Positions 17,898 through 28,367 of a stretch of 64,000 bases of DNA are shown piece by piece. Below the pieces are notes generated by a model. It saw only the letters and a program-made list of their open reading frames with translations. It searched no databases and was not told the origin of the DNA. A program made the position numbers and the translations under genes. This DNA comes from Selenomonas sp. oral taxon 126 (GTDB taxonomy: Bacteria > Bacillota > Negativicutes > Selenomonadales > Selenomonadaceae): assembly GCF_001683335.1 (NCBI RefSeq), contig NZ_CP016201.1:2493972-2557971 (forward strand). The letters are read 5' to 3'. Each line of letters starts with the position of its first letter. Positions within the stretch are counted from its first letter, which is position 1.

Positions 17898-18341
17898 CTA
17901 CTTCAAAAGGGAGCGGACGATTTCGTTCACGAGCTTGCCGTCAGCACGCCCCTTGACGCGCGGCATGAGAACGCCCATGACCTTGCCCATGTCCTTTGCG
18001 GTCGTCGCACCGACCTCGGCGACGGCTTCCTCAACGATCTTCTTGACCTCATCGGCACTGAGCTGCGCGGGCAGATAGGGCATCAGAATGTCGATCTCCG
18101 CCTTGGTCTTATTCACGAGATCTGCGCGTCCGCCGCGTTCAAACTCCTCAATGGAGTCACGGCGCATCTTCACTTCCTTCGTGATTACACCGATGATCTC
18201 ATCATCGTTCAGCGTCTTCTTGCCGTCAATCTCAGCCTGACGAACGGCACCGCGCACGAGGCGAATGACAGACAGCCGCTCCTTCTCGCCCTGCTTCATA
18301 GCGTCCTTCATATCTGCTGTGAGTTTTTCCATCAATGACAT
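17898..18341 (-). CDS. yqeY: GatB/YqeY domain protein
   Basis: 147 residues from the second ATG (MSLMEKLTADMKDAMKQGEK). The family is a small helical protein similar to the tail domain of GatB and is thought to interact with tRNA; its exact role is unsettled. The segments RLSVIRLVRGAVRQAEID and YLPAQLSADEV are characteristic. An ATG three codons earlier is nearly as good. It follows rpsU, as in many Firmicutes. Confidence 0.9.
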   Translation of the reverse strand: MSLMEKLTADMKDAMKQGEKERLSVIRLVRGAVRQAEIDGKKTLNDDEIIGVITKEVKMRRDSIEEFERGGRADLVNKTKAEIDILMPYLPAQLSADEVKKIVEEAVAEVGATTAKDMGKVMGVLMPRVKGRADGKLVNEIVRSLLK

Positions 18342-18373
18342 ATGCTTCATCCTTTCCTCAGAGGAACAGAATA

Positions 18374-18408
18374 GAAAAACATCCGCAGAACAGTGTCCAC
18401 GGATGCCT
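18374..18408 (-). terminator. Hairpin terminator after rpsU
   Basis: Stem CATCCG/CGGATG (18380-18385 with 18400-18405) with extra pairing in the loop, followed on the minus strand by TTTTT. It may attenuate transcription from rpsU into yqeY, which starts 33 bases further on. Confidence 0.6.
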
Positions 18409-18415
18409 TTTGCAA

Positions 18416-18598
18416 TCAGCCCCTGTATTTGCGTTTACGCGCTGCCTCAGATTTCTTCTTGCGGCGAACGCTCGGTTTCTCGTAATGTTCACGCTTTCGA
18501 ACTTCGGCAAGAGTGCCGGCCTTCTGTGACATACGCTTAAAGCGGCGGAGAGCACTATCGATCGACTCGTTCTTGCCGACCTTGATTTCATTTGCCAT
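18416..18598 (-). CDS. rpsU: 30S ribosomal protein S21
   Basis: 60 residues starting [19 protein letters not shown] and ending with the basic tail [15 protein letters not shown]21 helps 30S subunits initiate translation. The longer frame to 18712 runs through the promoter and is rejected. Confidence 0.96.
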   Translation of the reverse strand: MANEIKVGKNESIDSALRRFKRMSQKAGTLAEVRKREHYEKPSVRRKKKSEAARKRKYRG

Positions 18599-18655
18599 GC
18601 ATTTCCCCTCCCTCCACGCGCGGAGTAATTTTGCACCGATAAATGATGCAAGGAC

Positions 18656-18685
18656 ATTATACCCCATAGAGATAATCCGTGTCAA
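18656..18685 (-). promoter_or_regulatory. Promoter of rpsU
   Basis: Minus-strand -35 TTGACA (18680-18685), 18-base spacer, -10 TATAAT (18656-18661): both hexamers are consensus. The remaining bases up to the divergent promoter at 18.8 kb hold only AT-rich sequence with no gene. Confidence 0.88.
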
Positions 18686-18786
18686 TCGCGTAATGAAATT
18701 TTCACAAAACATAGGATGATATCATCAACTGTTCGTTTGAACATCTATTTATACATAGTATGCAACAATAAAAAATTTTTATATTT

Positions 18787-18829
18787 TACTCTCAGAGTAT
18801 TGACAATACATCTCAGCCTGCGCTATGAT
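18787..18829 (+). promoter_or_regulatory. Promoter of the metal-binding lipoprotein gene with abutting dyad
   Basis: Plus-strand -35 TTGACA (18800-18805), 18-base spacer, -10 TATGAT (18824-18829). A perfect 13-bp dyad TACTCT-C-AGAGTA (18787-18799) touches the -35. It does not match Zur, MntR, Fur or PerR box consensuses that I know. A regulator site is plausible but unproven. Confidence 0.7.
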
Positions 18830-18897
18830 TTCATTATGTGAGGTTTGATTAAATCCACAAAATGTTCAGCTATATTCATTAAGGAGATCTGTTACCC

Positions 18898-19803
18898 ATG
18901 CGCAGTACAACAAAAATTCTATCCCTTCTGCTGCTTGTCCTCTCTGTCGCACTGGTCGGCTGCGGCGGCGCAGACAAAACCGCAGAAAAGAAAAGTGCGG
19001 AGCCGTTCCGCATCGTGACCTCGTTCTATCCCATGTATGTTGCTACCATCAACATCACGGACGGCGTGGATGGCGTGGAAGTATATAATATGACGAAGCC
19101 GCAGACCGGCTGCCTGCATGATTACCAGCTCATGACAGAGGACATGAAGACGCTCGAAAAAGCGGATGCATTCGTCATCAATGGCGCCGGCATGGAGGAC
19201 TTCATGGACAAAGTGACGGAGCAGCAGAAAAAGCTCAAGGTCATTGATGCCTCGCGCGGCATTGAACTCATTCACGATGATGAGGGAGACAATCCCCATG
19301 TCTGGCTCAGCGTGACCAATGAAATCGCTCAGGTGCGCAACATTGCCGATCAACTGAAGGAAGCCGATCCCGCACATGCCGAAAAATACGAGAAGAACGC
19401 CGCTGCCTATATCGAAAAACTCACGGCGCTCAAGAATGAGATGCACGCGGCACTCGACAATGTTCCCCACAAGGATATTGTCACCTTCCATGAGGCATTC
19501 CCCTACTTTGCAAAGGAGTTCCATCTGAACATCATTGGCGTGGTAGAACGCGAGCCGGGAACGGAGCCGACGCCGACGGAGCTGCAGGAGACCATCGAGC
19601 AGGTGAACGCGCTGCCGACGAAGGTGCTCTTTACAGAGCCGCAGTACTCCCCCGCCGCTGCTGAGACCATTGCACGTGAGACGGGCGCCAAGATCTACAC
19701 GCTCGATCCCGTTGTGACCGGTGAGGCGACGCCCGCAGCAAAGGACGCATATATTGATACGATGAAAAAGAATATGAAGGTATTACAGGAAGCTCTGCAG
19801 TGA
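18898..19803 (+). CDS. Metal ABC transporter substrate-binding lipoprotein, ZnuA/AdcA type
   Basis: 301 residues with a lipoprotein signal peptide (lipobox LVGC at about residues 18-21). Cluster A-I metal-binding features are present: TSFYPMYVATINITDG, His in CLHDYQL, His in NPHVWLS, and His/Glu in FHEAFPYFA, plus a late Asp in TLDPVVTG. Zinc is the likeliest ligand; manganese is possible. AAGGAG precedes the ATG. It is the only plus-strand gene here and has no permease or ATPase neighbour, so it must work with components encoded elsewhere. An intron relic starts 10 bases after its stop. Confidence 0.88.
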   Translation: MRSTTKILSLLLLVLSVALVGCGGADKTAEKKSAEPFRIVTSFYPMYVATINITDGVDGVEVYNMTKPQTGCLHDYQLMTEDMKTLEKADAFVINGAGMEDFMDKVTEQQKKLKVIDASRGIELIHDDEGDNPHVWLSVTNEIAQVRNIADQLKEADPAHAEKYEKNAAAYIEKLTALKNEMHAALDNVPHKDIVTFHEAFPYFAKEFHLNIIGVVEREPGTEPTPTELQETIEQVNALPTKVLFTEPQYSPAAAETIARETGAKIYTLDPVVTGEATPAAKDAYIDTMKKNMKVLQEALQ

Positions 19804-19819
19804 CCTAATGCACAATCGC

Positions 19820-19884
19820 GTAGGAAGCGGTGATTAGCCGCCGTCCTCTCACACCACCGTGCGTACCGTTCGGTACACGGCGGT
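19820..19884 (-). ncRNA. Group II intron domains V and VI
   Basis: Domain V (19853-19884, minus strand) folds as ACCGCCGT paired with ACGGTGGT around a GTACC-GAAC-GGTAC upper stem with a GNRA-like loop. Domain VI follows, GGCGG...CCGC around CTAATCA, which would hold the branch-point A. It starts directly after the maturase stop, the usual layout. Confidence 0.75.
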
Positions 19885-19885
19885 T

Positions 19886-20713
19886 TCAATAGGTTGCGTG
19901 TACAGACTGATATGCCTCGGCTAAGTCATAAAAGCCGAAGCGTATCAGTCTTTCTTTTGTCATCGCCATCTTGACCGCTACCGTGTTGCTTGTCCACCAA
20001 CAACCTCTCCGGCAGTTTCCTGCTTTGTAGGCTGTTGCAAAGGGTACTCCCAACTTGCATAGATTCCGTATCTTCATCCTCGGCTTCTTCCATTGCTTCC
20101 AGATACACATCCTTACGCGATGGTACAGCCATTTGTTCAATTCCTCTATGCGATGCTCCATGTTCGCTATCCCGTAGTAGTTCAGCCCCCCTCGCATATA
20201 TAGGAAGCACTGATAAATTCAGCACCGCCATCTTAGCGCATCTTTTTTGCCCGCTTTTTGTCGGCAAATCCTCCACAGAGCACCACTCTGCGTCCGGTTT
20301 GCCTCCTCAATCGGACGAAAAAATCTACGCCAATCTGACGGACTTCATTTTATCAGTGATTCCTATACTTTTATCTTGCCCAGAGATGTCGGCAGTTTCT
20401 GCACCCTCCTCCGAGACGCCAGTTCTTTGAGCTTGGCTTTCATCTTCTTCCACGCTTGCGGGTGGACTCGTACATATACGCCGCTTCCGTTTTTCCCCAG
20501 CGCGAATCCGAGATACTTGAATTGCTTCGTTGCGAACACACTGACCGTTCTGCTTTTCTCTTGGTTGACTTTCAGTTTCAGGTTTCCCTCAAGATAGTCT
20601 GTGCTCTTGGTCAGGATTCGCTGTGCGGCTCGCCTGCTCTTGGCGAGCAGGATGATGTCGTCCGCATACCGCAAAATGTCTTTCCCGCTACCGGACAGAC
20701 TCCGATCTTTCAC
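19886..20713 (-). pseudogene. ltrA: Group II intron reverse transcriptase/maturase, truncated and interrupted
   Basis: Upstream part (20713 to 20364) has the RT active site RYADDIILLAKS and thumb sequence; downstream part (20197 to 19886) has the maturase domain, for example RGGLNYYGIANMEHRI and WLYHRVRMCIWKQWKKPRMK, ending YQSVHATY. A 161-bp insertion separates them and creates a stop. Removing the insertion plus one TATA copy joins them in frame as GKIKVYMRGGLNYYG. The N-terminal RT motifs are absent. Confidence 0.9.
20203..20363. mobile_element. MITE-like element inside the maturase pseudogene
   Basis: A 161-bp non-coding insertion whose ends are inverted repeats: the outer 15 bases match at 14 (GGAAGCACTGATAAA versus GGAATCACTGATAAA), and weaker symmetry continues to about 50 bases. 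It is flanked on both sides by TATA (20199-20202 and 20364-20367), a 4-bp target duplication. No transposase is encoded. The parent family is not identified. Confidence 0.8.
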
Positions 20714-20748
20714 CGCTTAGAAACGTGCGCCGCCGGGCGCACCACGAC

Positions 20749-20782
20749 AAAAGGCACTCCCCGCATCTGCAAGGAGTGCCGA
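20749..20782 (-). terminator. Terminator after the small outer-membrane protein gene
   Basis: Perfect 8-bp stem GGCACTCC/GGAGTGCC (20753-20760 with 20773-20780) followed on the minus strand by TTTTG. It lies 13 bases past the stop. Confidence 0.85.
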
Positions 20783-20794
20783 TTATGTATGTGC

Positions 20795-21298
20795 TCAGAA
20801 GCGCATCGTGAGTCCGACGCCGACGCCGTTCTCACGGCTGCCGTGATCCGGCTTGAAGTTGTGATAGTTCACATTAAGATCCAGATTTGCAATCAGCGAT
20901 TTGTTGAATCCGACCTGCGACTCGTTGAAATCCTTGCCCGCAATATAGGACGCATAGGCATTGAAACCGAGCACAGATGGCGTGCTGAGTGCAAGCCCTC
21001 CATAAGCATTGTCCTCGTTTCTCTGCCCCATATCCCAGCGATAGCCTCCAAGCAGTCGAATGTTCTGCCCGAGGACATTGTACTGCATATAGACATCCTT
21101 CGGATTGCCGTATTCATCGCGATCGTTGCGCCCCACGCCGATCGTGATATCGTCCGCCGCCTTATGCTCGATATAGGCCTCTTTCGTACCGACGCCGATG
21201 GCGGTGTCATGTGTACCGAGATGATTGATCGGAGCCGCCGACACCGCCGACGAGAGCGACAGACTGACCATCGCAGCGAGAATTGCATATTTCTTCAT
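20795..21298 (-). CDS. Small outer-membrane beta-barrel protein (hypothetical)
   Basis: 167 residues from MKKYAILAAMVSLSL, with a signal peptide ending at SAVSA-A. The mature part alternates polar and hydrophobic residues with many Gly, Tyr and Asn (GGYRWDMGQ, AYASYIAGKDF, LDLNVNYHNF) and ends GVGLTMRF, a terminal Phe as recognised by BamA. That suggests a porin-like barrel in a diderm envelope. AAAGGAGG precedes the start; the longer frame to 21406 enters argH. I do not recognise a more specific family. Confidence 0.8.
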   Translation of the reverse strand: MKKYAILAAMVSLSLSSAVSAAPINHLGTHDTAIGVGTKEAYIEHKAADDITIGVGRNDRDEYGNPKDVYMQYNVLGQNIRLLGGYRWDMGQRNEDNAYGGLALSTPSVLGFNAYASYIAGKDFNESQVGFNKSLIANLDLNVNYHNFKPDHGSRENGVGVGLTMRF

Positions 21299-21402
21299 CG
21301 TAAATCCTCCTTTCTGATATGGGCATATTATCCCAATACGGCGTTTGACACCCCTTAACAGAGGATTATGCTTTGATGAAATTTTTAGTACCTGCCATAA
21401 AA

Positions 21403-22826
21403 TCAAAGGATTTCCTGCCGCTGCTCCAATGCAGATACAATGAGCCGCTCCTCCGCCATCAGTTCCTCTGCCGCAGTGAGCTGCATCTCCGCCTGTTCAT
21501 ACGAAGTACCGCCATAGGAGTTCCGACCGGCAACGCAGGTTTCGGGGCGGATTGCCTCATAGACATCGTCGGCAAAGAGGTTCGACAGTTTCTGGTAGTC
21601 CGCAAGCGGAAGTTCCATGAGCCAAATGCCGCGCTCAATGCAGAGCGCGACCGCTTTCCCCGAGACGCTATGCGCCTGACGGAAGGGCATCCCCTTACGC
21701 ACGAGGTAGTCCGCAAGATCCGTTGCATTCGAGAAATCCGCCTCGACAGCGTGGCGCATGACATCCGCGCGCACCTTCATCCCACGAATCAGCTGCGCAT
21801 AGACGGCAAGGCTGAAGTTCACCGTGTCGATGGCATCGAACAGCCCCTCCTTGTCCTCCTGCAAATCCTTGTTGTACGCAAGCGGGAGTCCCTTGACTGC
21901 CGTGAGCATCGCCATGAGATGACCGACCACGCGCCCCGTCTTGCCGCGCACGAGTTCGGAGACATCGGGGTTCTTCTTCTGCGGCATCATGGACGAGCCT
22001 GTGCAGTGCGCGTCATCCAACTCGACGAACGAGAACTCACGCGAGCACCAGAGGATGATCTCCTCCGAGAGGCGCGAGAGATGCACCATGAGGATGGATG
22101 CCGCCGAGAGGAATTCGAGGATGTAGTCACGGTCGCTGACCGCATCCAGACTGTTTGTATAGATGCGCTCAAAGTTCAGCTTCTTCGCGACAAACGCACG
22201 GTCAATCGGCAGTGTCGTGCCTGCAAGCGCCCCCGCACCGAGCGGCATGATGTCCGTCCGCGCATAGACGCCTTGAAAGCGCTCGAAATCACGCGTGAGC
22301 ATACCGAAGTATGCCATAAGATGATGTGCAAAGAGGATGGGCTGGGCGCGCTGCAGATGCGTATAGCCCGGCATGATGACATCCTTATTTGCGTTCGCTG
22401 ATTCGACAAGCGCGTGTTGGAGCTCGGCAATATGACCGAGCGCCTCCACGACAGAGCGACGCACAAACATATGGGTATCGAGCGCCACCTGATCGTTGCG
22501 GCTGCGCGCCGTGTGCAGACGGCTGCCCGCATCTCCAATCGCATCGGTCAGGCGCTTTTCGATATTCATATGAATATCTTCGAGCTCCACGCTGAATTCA
22601 AATGCGCCGCTCTCGATCTGCGCGAGAATCTCACGCAGCCCATTATCGATTGCCGCGCGCTCTTCCTCCGAGAGGATTCCAACCTTTGCGAGCATGGCTG
22701 CGTGTGCAAGCGACCCCGCAATATCCTCGCGGTACATCCGACGGTCGAATGCGATGGACGCCTGAAACTCGTTGATCATCTCGTCCGTCGTCTTGGAGAA
22801 GCGTCCGCCCCAGAGCTTTTCGCTCA

Positions 22827-22827
<1 letters not shown>
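21403..22827 (-). CDS. argH: Argininosuccinate lyase
   Basis: 474 residues, full length. It cleaves argininosuccinate to arginine and fumarate. Signatures: KLWGGRF at the start, HTARSRNDQVALDTH, TVMPGYTHLQ-like IMPGYTHLQRAQP, and the fumarase-type signature GSSMMPQKKNP with the catalytic Ser loop. The ATG overlaps the argG stop in a TAATG arrangement. It is the last gene of the arg operon. Confidence 0.96.
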
Positions 22828-24038
<1,211 letters not shown>

Positions 24039-24066
24039 GTTTGAAACATCTCCTTAGAAATATAAA

Positions 24067-25005
24067 TCAGTCACCCATAACGAGTGCCATGATCGCCTTT
24101 TGGACGTGGAGGCGGTTCTCCGCCTCGTCAAAGATCACATCGGCAAACTCCTCAAAGACATCCTCCGTGATCTCCTCTCCCCGATAGGCAGGCAGACAGT
24201 GCATCACGATACAGCGCGCATCGCCTGACTCGGCAACGAGTTCCCAATTCACCTGATAGGGACGGAACACCGCCGTGCGTGCGTCGTGCTCCGCCTCCTG
24301 CCCCATGCTCGCCCACGTATCCGTAACGATGACATCTGCGCCCGCAACCGCTTCCATCGGATTGTGCGTGATTGTGATCGTTGCTCCCGTTGCCGCTGCA
24401 TCCGCCTTTGCATTTGTGACGACCTCGGCATTCGGCTCGTAGCCCTCGGGGGTTGCCGCCGCAAAGTGCATACCGACCTTTGCCGCCGCATACATGAGCG
24501 AGTGCGTCATATTGTTGCCGTCGCCGACGTATGCCATCTTCAGCCCCGCGAGATTCTTGCCCTTGTACTCACGGATCGTGAGCAGGTCGGTCAGCGCCTG
24601 ACATGGGTGCAGGAGGTCACTGAGCGCGTTGATAACGGGGACATCCGCCCACTGCGCCAGTTCCTCGATACGCTCATGCCCATAGGTGCGGATCATGATG
24701 CCGTCGAGATAGCGCGAGAGCACGCGCGCCGTATCCTTGATCGGCTCGCCGCGCCCGAGCTGGAGGTCACGGCTGCTGAGAAAGAGCGCCTGACCGCCGA
24801 GCTGGTACATCCCCACCTCAAAGGAGACGCGCGTGCGCGTCGAGGACTTCTCGAAGATCATGCCGAGCGTCTTGCCCGCAAGCAGGGGGTGCGGAATGCC
24901 TGCCTTCTGCTTTGCCTTAAGATCCGCCGCAAGTGTCAGTATCTCCTCCACATCGTCTGCACTGAGGTCGTGGATGGAGAGCAAATCCATTCCCTTGTTC
25001 ATCAT
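24067..25005 (-). CDS. argF: Ornithine carbamoyltransferase
   Basis: 312 residues. It makes citrulline from ornithine and carbamoyl phosphate. The carbamoyl-phosphate site is FEKSSTRTRVSFE, then HPCQALTD, and the ornithine-binding HCLPAYRG near the C-terminus. The ATG overlaps the argD stop (ATGA). Ornithine specificity is read from DTWASMGQE and HCLP. Confidence 0.95.
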   Translation of the reverse strand: MMNKGMDLLSIHDLSADDVEEILTLAADLKAKQKAGIPHPLLAGKTLGMIFEKSSTRTRVSFEVGMYQLGGQALFLSSRDLQLGRGEPIKDTARVLSRYLDGIMIRTYGHERIEELAQWADVPVINALSDLLHPCQALTDLLTIREYKGKNLAGLKMAYVGDGNNMTHSLMYAAAKVGMHFAAATPEGYEPNAEVVTNAKADAAATGATITITHNPMEAVAGADVIVTDTWASMGQEAEHDARTAVFRPYQVNWELVAESGDARCIVMHCLPAYRGEEITEDVFEEFADVIFDEAENRLHVQKAIMALVMGD

Positions 25006-26222
25006 AGTCCTCCTCGGTCACATATGTCAAGGATGCAGCGATCCAAAACAGCAATCAGTTCATCCACTTCAGTCTTCGAGAAAATCAGCGGCGGGATAAA
25101 GCGCAGGACATTTCCTGCCGTGCAGTTGATAATGACGCCGCACTCAAGGCAGAGACGCGCGATCTGTGCTGCGTCCTCGCTCTTTTGCATCTCCATGCCG
25201 AGAATCAGCCCCGTGCCGCGCACCTCTCTGATATGCGCAGGGTATTTCTCCTGCAAGCCGCGCAGTGCCTCTTTGAAATATCCGCCGACCGACTGCACTT
25301 CACGCAGGAAAGCCTTGTCTGCAATCGTATCAAGGACGACGTTTGCCGCCGCACACGCAAGCGGATTCCCACCAAAGGTGGAGCCATGATCGCCCGCATG
25401 GAATGCTGCAGCAACCTTCTCTGTGACGACGAATGCCCCGATCGGCACGCCGCCCGCAAGCCCCTTGGCGAGCGTGACAATATCCGGCATTACGCCCTGC
25501 GCTTCATAGGCGTAAAACGTCCCCGTGCGCCCCATGCCCGTCTGAATCTCGTCAAAAATCAGGAGGGCATTGTATTTGTCGCAGAGTTCCCGCACCTCTT
25601 TCAGATAGCCGTCCGACGGCATGCGCACGCCGCCCTCGCCCTGAATCGGTTCGAGCATGACGGCGGCCGTGCGTGCGCTCATCATCTCCTCGAGTGCTGA
25701 AATATCGTTGAACGACACATAGTCGAAGCCCCCGGGCAGCGGCTCGAAGCCCTTGTGGAATTTCTCCTGTCCCGTCGCCGTCAATGTCGCAAGCGTCCGC
25801 CCGTGAAAGCTGCCGAGCGCCGTGATGATCTGCGATTTGTCGCGAGAGATCGTATGCGCGTATTTGCGCGCCGCCTTGATCGCCCCCTCATTCGCCTCCG
25901 CGCCCGAGTTCCCGAAGAATACCTTGCCGCCCGCCGTCAGCTGCGACAGCTTTGACGCAGCATCCGCCTGCGGCTCGGTATAGTAGAGGTTCGAGACATG
26001 GATGAGCCGCGACGCCTGCTCTGCAATCGCGTGCACAAGAGGCGCGTAGTTGTGTCCGAGCACGTTCACCGCAATCCCGCCGAGCGCATCGAGGTATTTT
26101 CGCCCATTGACATCCCACACATACGAACCGTCTCCGTGGTCGAGCACAATCGGATAACGCGCGAAGACAGGCAGATAGCTCGCCGTATCCCGCGCCATAA
26201 TTTCATTTTCGTTCTTCATCAT
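25002..26222 (-). CDS. argD: Acetylornithine aminotransferase
   Basis: 406 residues of class III PLP aminotransferase. FFGNSGAEANEGAIKAARK binds the cofactor phosphate, IFDEIQTGMGRTG carries the Asp that contacts the pyridine nitrogen, and the PLP Lys is in TLAKGLAGGVPIGA. Within the arg operon the substrate is almost certainly N-acetylornithine, though the family also handles succinyldiaminopimelate. Two ATGs open the gene; the second has the better ribosome-site spacing. Confidence 0.93.
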   Translation of the reverse strand: MMKNENEIMARDTASYLPVFARYPIVLDHGDGSYVWDVNGRKYLDALGGIAVNVLGHNYAPLVHAIAEQASRLIHVSNLYYTEPQADAASKLSQLTAGGKVFFGNSGAEANEGAIKAARKYAHTISRDKSQIITALGSFHGRTLATLTATGQEKFHKGFEPLPGGFDYVSFNDISALEEMMSARTAAVMLEPIQGEGGVRMPSDGYLKEVRELCDKYNALLIFDEIQTGMGRTGTFYAYEAQGVMPDIVTLAKGLAGGVPIGAFVVTEKVAAAFHAGDHGSTFGGNPLACAAANVVLDTIADKAFLREVQSVGGYFKEALRGLQEKYPAHIREVRGTGLILGMEMQKSEDAAQIARLCLECGVIINCTAGNVLRFIPPLIFSKTEVDELIAVLDRCILDICDRGGL

Positions 26223-26231
26223 AACTCCTGC

Positions 26232-27116
26232 CTACGGAAGCACCATTGTTCCGATACCGCGCGAGGTAAAGATCTCCAAGATGATGGAGTGGGCAAGCCG
26301 CCCGTCGATGATATGTGTCTTGTGTGCGCCCGCTTCGAGCGCGCGGAGGCATGCCTCCACCTTCGGAATCATGCCCCCCGCAATGACGCCGCTACGGATA
26401 TACTCCTTCGCCTCGTCCGCATGAAGCTGCGAGAGGAAGCTGCTCTTGTCACCGAAGTCCTTGTAGACTCCCTCGACATCCGTGAGGAGCAGGAATTTCT
26501 CCGCGCACAGCGCACCCGCAATCTCCGCCGCAACATAGTCCGCATTGATGTTGTAGCTCTCCCCCTCGCTCCCCATGCCGATGGGTGCAATGACGGGAAC
26601 ATAGCCCTGATTGAGGAGATCGACGATGATCCCCGTGTCGATCTCGGTGACCTCCCCGACATAGCCGATGTCGACGGTACGTGCCTCGTCATTTTCATAG
26701 ACAGTCGCGTGCTTCTTCTTCGCCTTGATGAGACCCGCATCCTTGCCGCTGAGTCCGACCGCGCGCACACCGCGCAGATTGAGCAGCCCGACGATCTCCG
26801 AGTTCAGCTTGCCGTCGAGGACCATCTCGGCAATCTCCACCGTCTCCTCATCCGTCACGCGCAGCCCCGAGACAAAGGTACTCTCCTTGCCGACCTTCTT
26901 GAGAAAGCCCGTGATCTCAGGCCCGCCGCCATGCACGAGGATCGGACGGATGCCGACAAATTTCATCAGTGCCACGTCGCGCATGACATTTTCCTTCAGC
27001 GCGTCGTTGATCATCGCGTTGCCGCCGTATTTGATGACGACGGTCGTCCCGTAGAATTCCTGTATGTACGGGAGCGCATCTACGAGAATCTCTGCCTTGT
27101 CCTGATCTGAGTACAT
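26232..27116 (-). CDS. argB: Acetylglutamate kinase
   Basis: 294 residues. It phosphorylates N-acetylglutamate. [10 protein letters not shown] holds the phosphate-binding Lys, VHGGGPEI binds substrate, and [21 protein letters not shown] is the late nucleotide region. The N-terminal helix of about 25 residues ([14 protein letters not shown]) is of the sort found in arginine-sensitive hexameric kinases, so feedback inhibition is likely. Confidence 0.95.
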   Translation of the reverse strand: MYSDQDKAEILVDALPYIQEFYGTTVVIKYGGNAMINDALKENVMRDVALMKFVGIRPILVHGGGPEITGFLKKVGKESTFVSGLRVTDEETVEIAEMVLDGKLNSEIVGLLNLRGVRAVGLSGKDAGLIKAKKKHATVYENDEARTVDIGYVGEVTEIDTGIIVDLLNQGYVPVIAPIGMGSEGESYNINADYVAAEIAGALCAEKFLLLTDVEGVYKDFGDKSSFLSQLHADEAKEYIRSGVIAGGMIPKVEACLRALEAGAHKTHIIDGRLAHSIILEIFTSRGIGTMVLP

Positions 27117-27129
27117 TGTGCGCCCCCTC

Positions 27130-28341
27130 TCAGGTGTGGTACTCGCCGTTGATCTTCACATATTCATAGGAGAAATCGCAGGTCCAGACCGTCGCCTCGA
27201 CGTTTCCGTCCCCAAGGTCAATCTCGATGACGATATCATGTGCCGTCATCACCGCGCGCAGCGCATCCGCATCGTATGCCGCGCCGACGCCCGCCGCATA
27301 GACGGGGATGCCGCCGAACTTCACCGTCGTCCGATTCGGATCCATCGGCACGCCCGCATAGCCAACCGCGCAGATCACACGCCCCCAGTTCGGATCCTCA
27401 CCGAAGAATGCCGTCTTGACGAGCGGGCTGTTCGCCACGCTCATGCCGACTGTCTTTGCGTCGGCAAAAGTCTTTGCGCCCTTGACATGAATGGTGATGA
27501 ATTTCGTCGCGCCCTCACCATCTGCCGCGATCTTCTCCGAGATCCCCTGACAGAGCGCGAGAAGTGCGCCTTTGAACGCCTCGTAGTCCGCATTTTTCTC
27601 CGTGATCTTCGGATTTCCTGCAGCCCCGTTCGCAAGCACAATCGCCATATCGTTCGTGCTCATGTCGCCGTCGATCGAGATCATATTGAGGCTGTATTCC
27701 ATAACCTCGGAAAGCGCTTCCTGCAGGAGCATGCCGTCGATATCCGCATCCGTTGTGATAAAGCAGAGTACCGTTGCCATATCGGGGCGAATCATGCCCG
27801 AGCCCTTTGCGATGGTGCCGAACCGGACTTCCTTGCCGCCGAGCATAACGGAGGTTGTTCCCGCCTTGGAATACGTATCCGTCGTGATGATGGCGTTGCC
27901 TGCATCCATGCTTCCATGCGGTGAGAGTTCCTTTACCGCCGCATGGATGCCGTGCTCCACCTTGTCCATCGGCAGGAGCTGACCGATGATGCCCGTCGAT
28001 GCGACGATGATATCCTGTGCGCCGCAGCCGAGCGCATCCGCTGCAATCTTCTGCATGGCGGCGGCATCCGCCTCGCCCTGTGCCCCCGTGCACGCATTGG
28101 CGCAGCCCGCGTTGGCGACAATGGCGCGTGCCGTATGCGTGGCGACAACCGCCTTGGAGACGTGTACGGGCGCAGCCGCAACAGCGTTCTTCGTAAAGGT
28201 TCCCGCAACGGCGGCTTCCTTTTCACTGTAGATCACGGCAACATCGAGGTTGCCGCTCTTCTTGATGCCCGCCTTGACGCCGGCTGCCTGAAAGCCCTTC
28301 GGATAGGTAACCCCGAGCTTTGCACTCTCTTCACTAAACAT
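27130..28341 (-). CDS. argJ: Glutamate N-acetyltransferase / ornithine acetyltransferase
   Basis: 403 residues. ArgJ moves the acetyl group from acetylornithine back to glutamate and is made as an autocleaving precursor. The cleavage Thr lies in [13 protein letters not shown], and [12 protein letters not shown] near residue 110 helps form the oxyanion hole. It implies an acetyl-recycling arginine pathway. Whether it is also bifunctional (acetyl-CoA using) cannot be read from sequence; a separate acetyltransferase candidate is at 54 kb. Confidence 0.95.
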   Translation of the reverse strand: MFSEESAKLGVTYPKGFQAAGVKAGIKKSGNLDVAVIYSEKEAAVAGTFTKNAVAAAPVHVSKAVVATHTARAIVANAGCANACTGAQGEADAAAMQKIAADALGCGAQDIIVASTGIIGQLLPMDKVEHGIHAAVKELSPHGSMDAGNAIITTDTYSKAGTTSVMLGGKEVRFGTIAKGSGMIRPDMATVLCFITTDADIDGMLLQEALSEVMEYSLNMISIDGDMSTNDMAIVLANGAAGNPKITEKNADYEAFKGALLALCQGISEKIAADGEGATKFITIHVKGAKTFADAKTVGMSVANSPLVKTAFFGEDPNWGRVICAVGYAGVPMDPNRTTVKFGGIPVYAAGVGAAYDADALRAVMTAHDIVIEIDLGDGNVEATVWTCDFSYEYVKINGEYHT

Positions 28342-28367
28342 ATATTTTCCTCCATTTTCCTACAAAA

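Larger units (their letters stand above)
19814..20742 (-). mobile_element. 5'-truncated group II intron remnant
   Basis: The minus strand carries, from 5' to 3', the RT-to-C-terminal part of a maturase, then a domain V-like hairpin, a domain VI-like hairpin with an unpaired A in a CTAATC loop, and an intron-like end CTACGCGAT near 19814. The start of the RT domain and most of the 5' ribozyme are missing. A GTGCGCC/GGCGCAC hairpin at 20725-20742 may be a leftover of the 5' region, but I cannot prove that. The element cannot be autonomous. Confidence 0.82.

Noticed and set aside
20247-20597. Plus-strand ORF over the MITE and maturase
   Set aside because: Antisense of a pseudogene, no start signals, no similarity to transposases.
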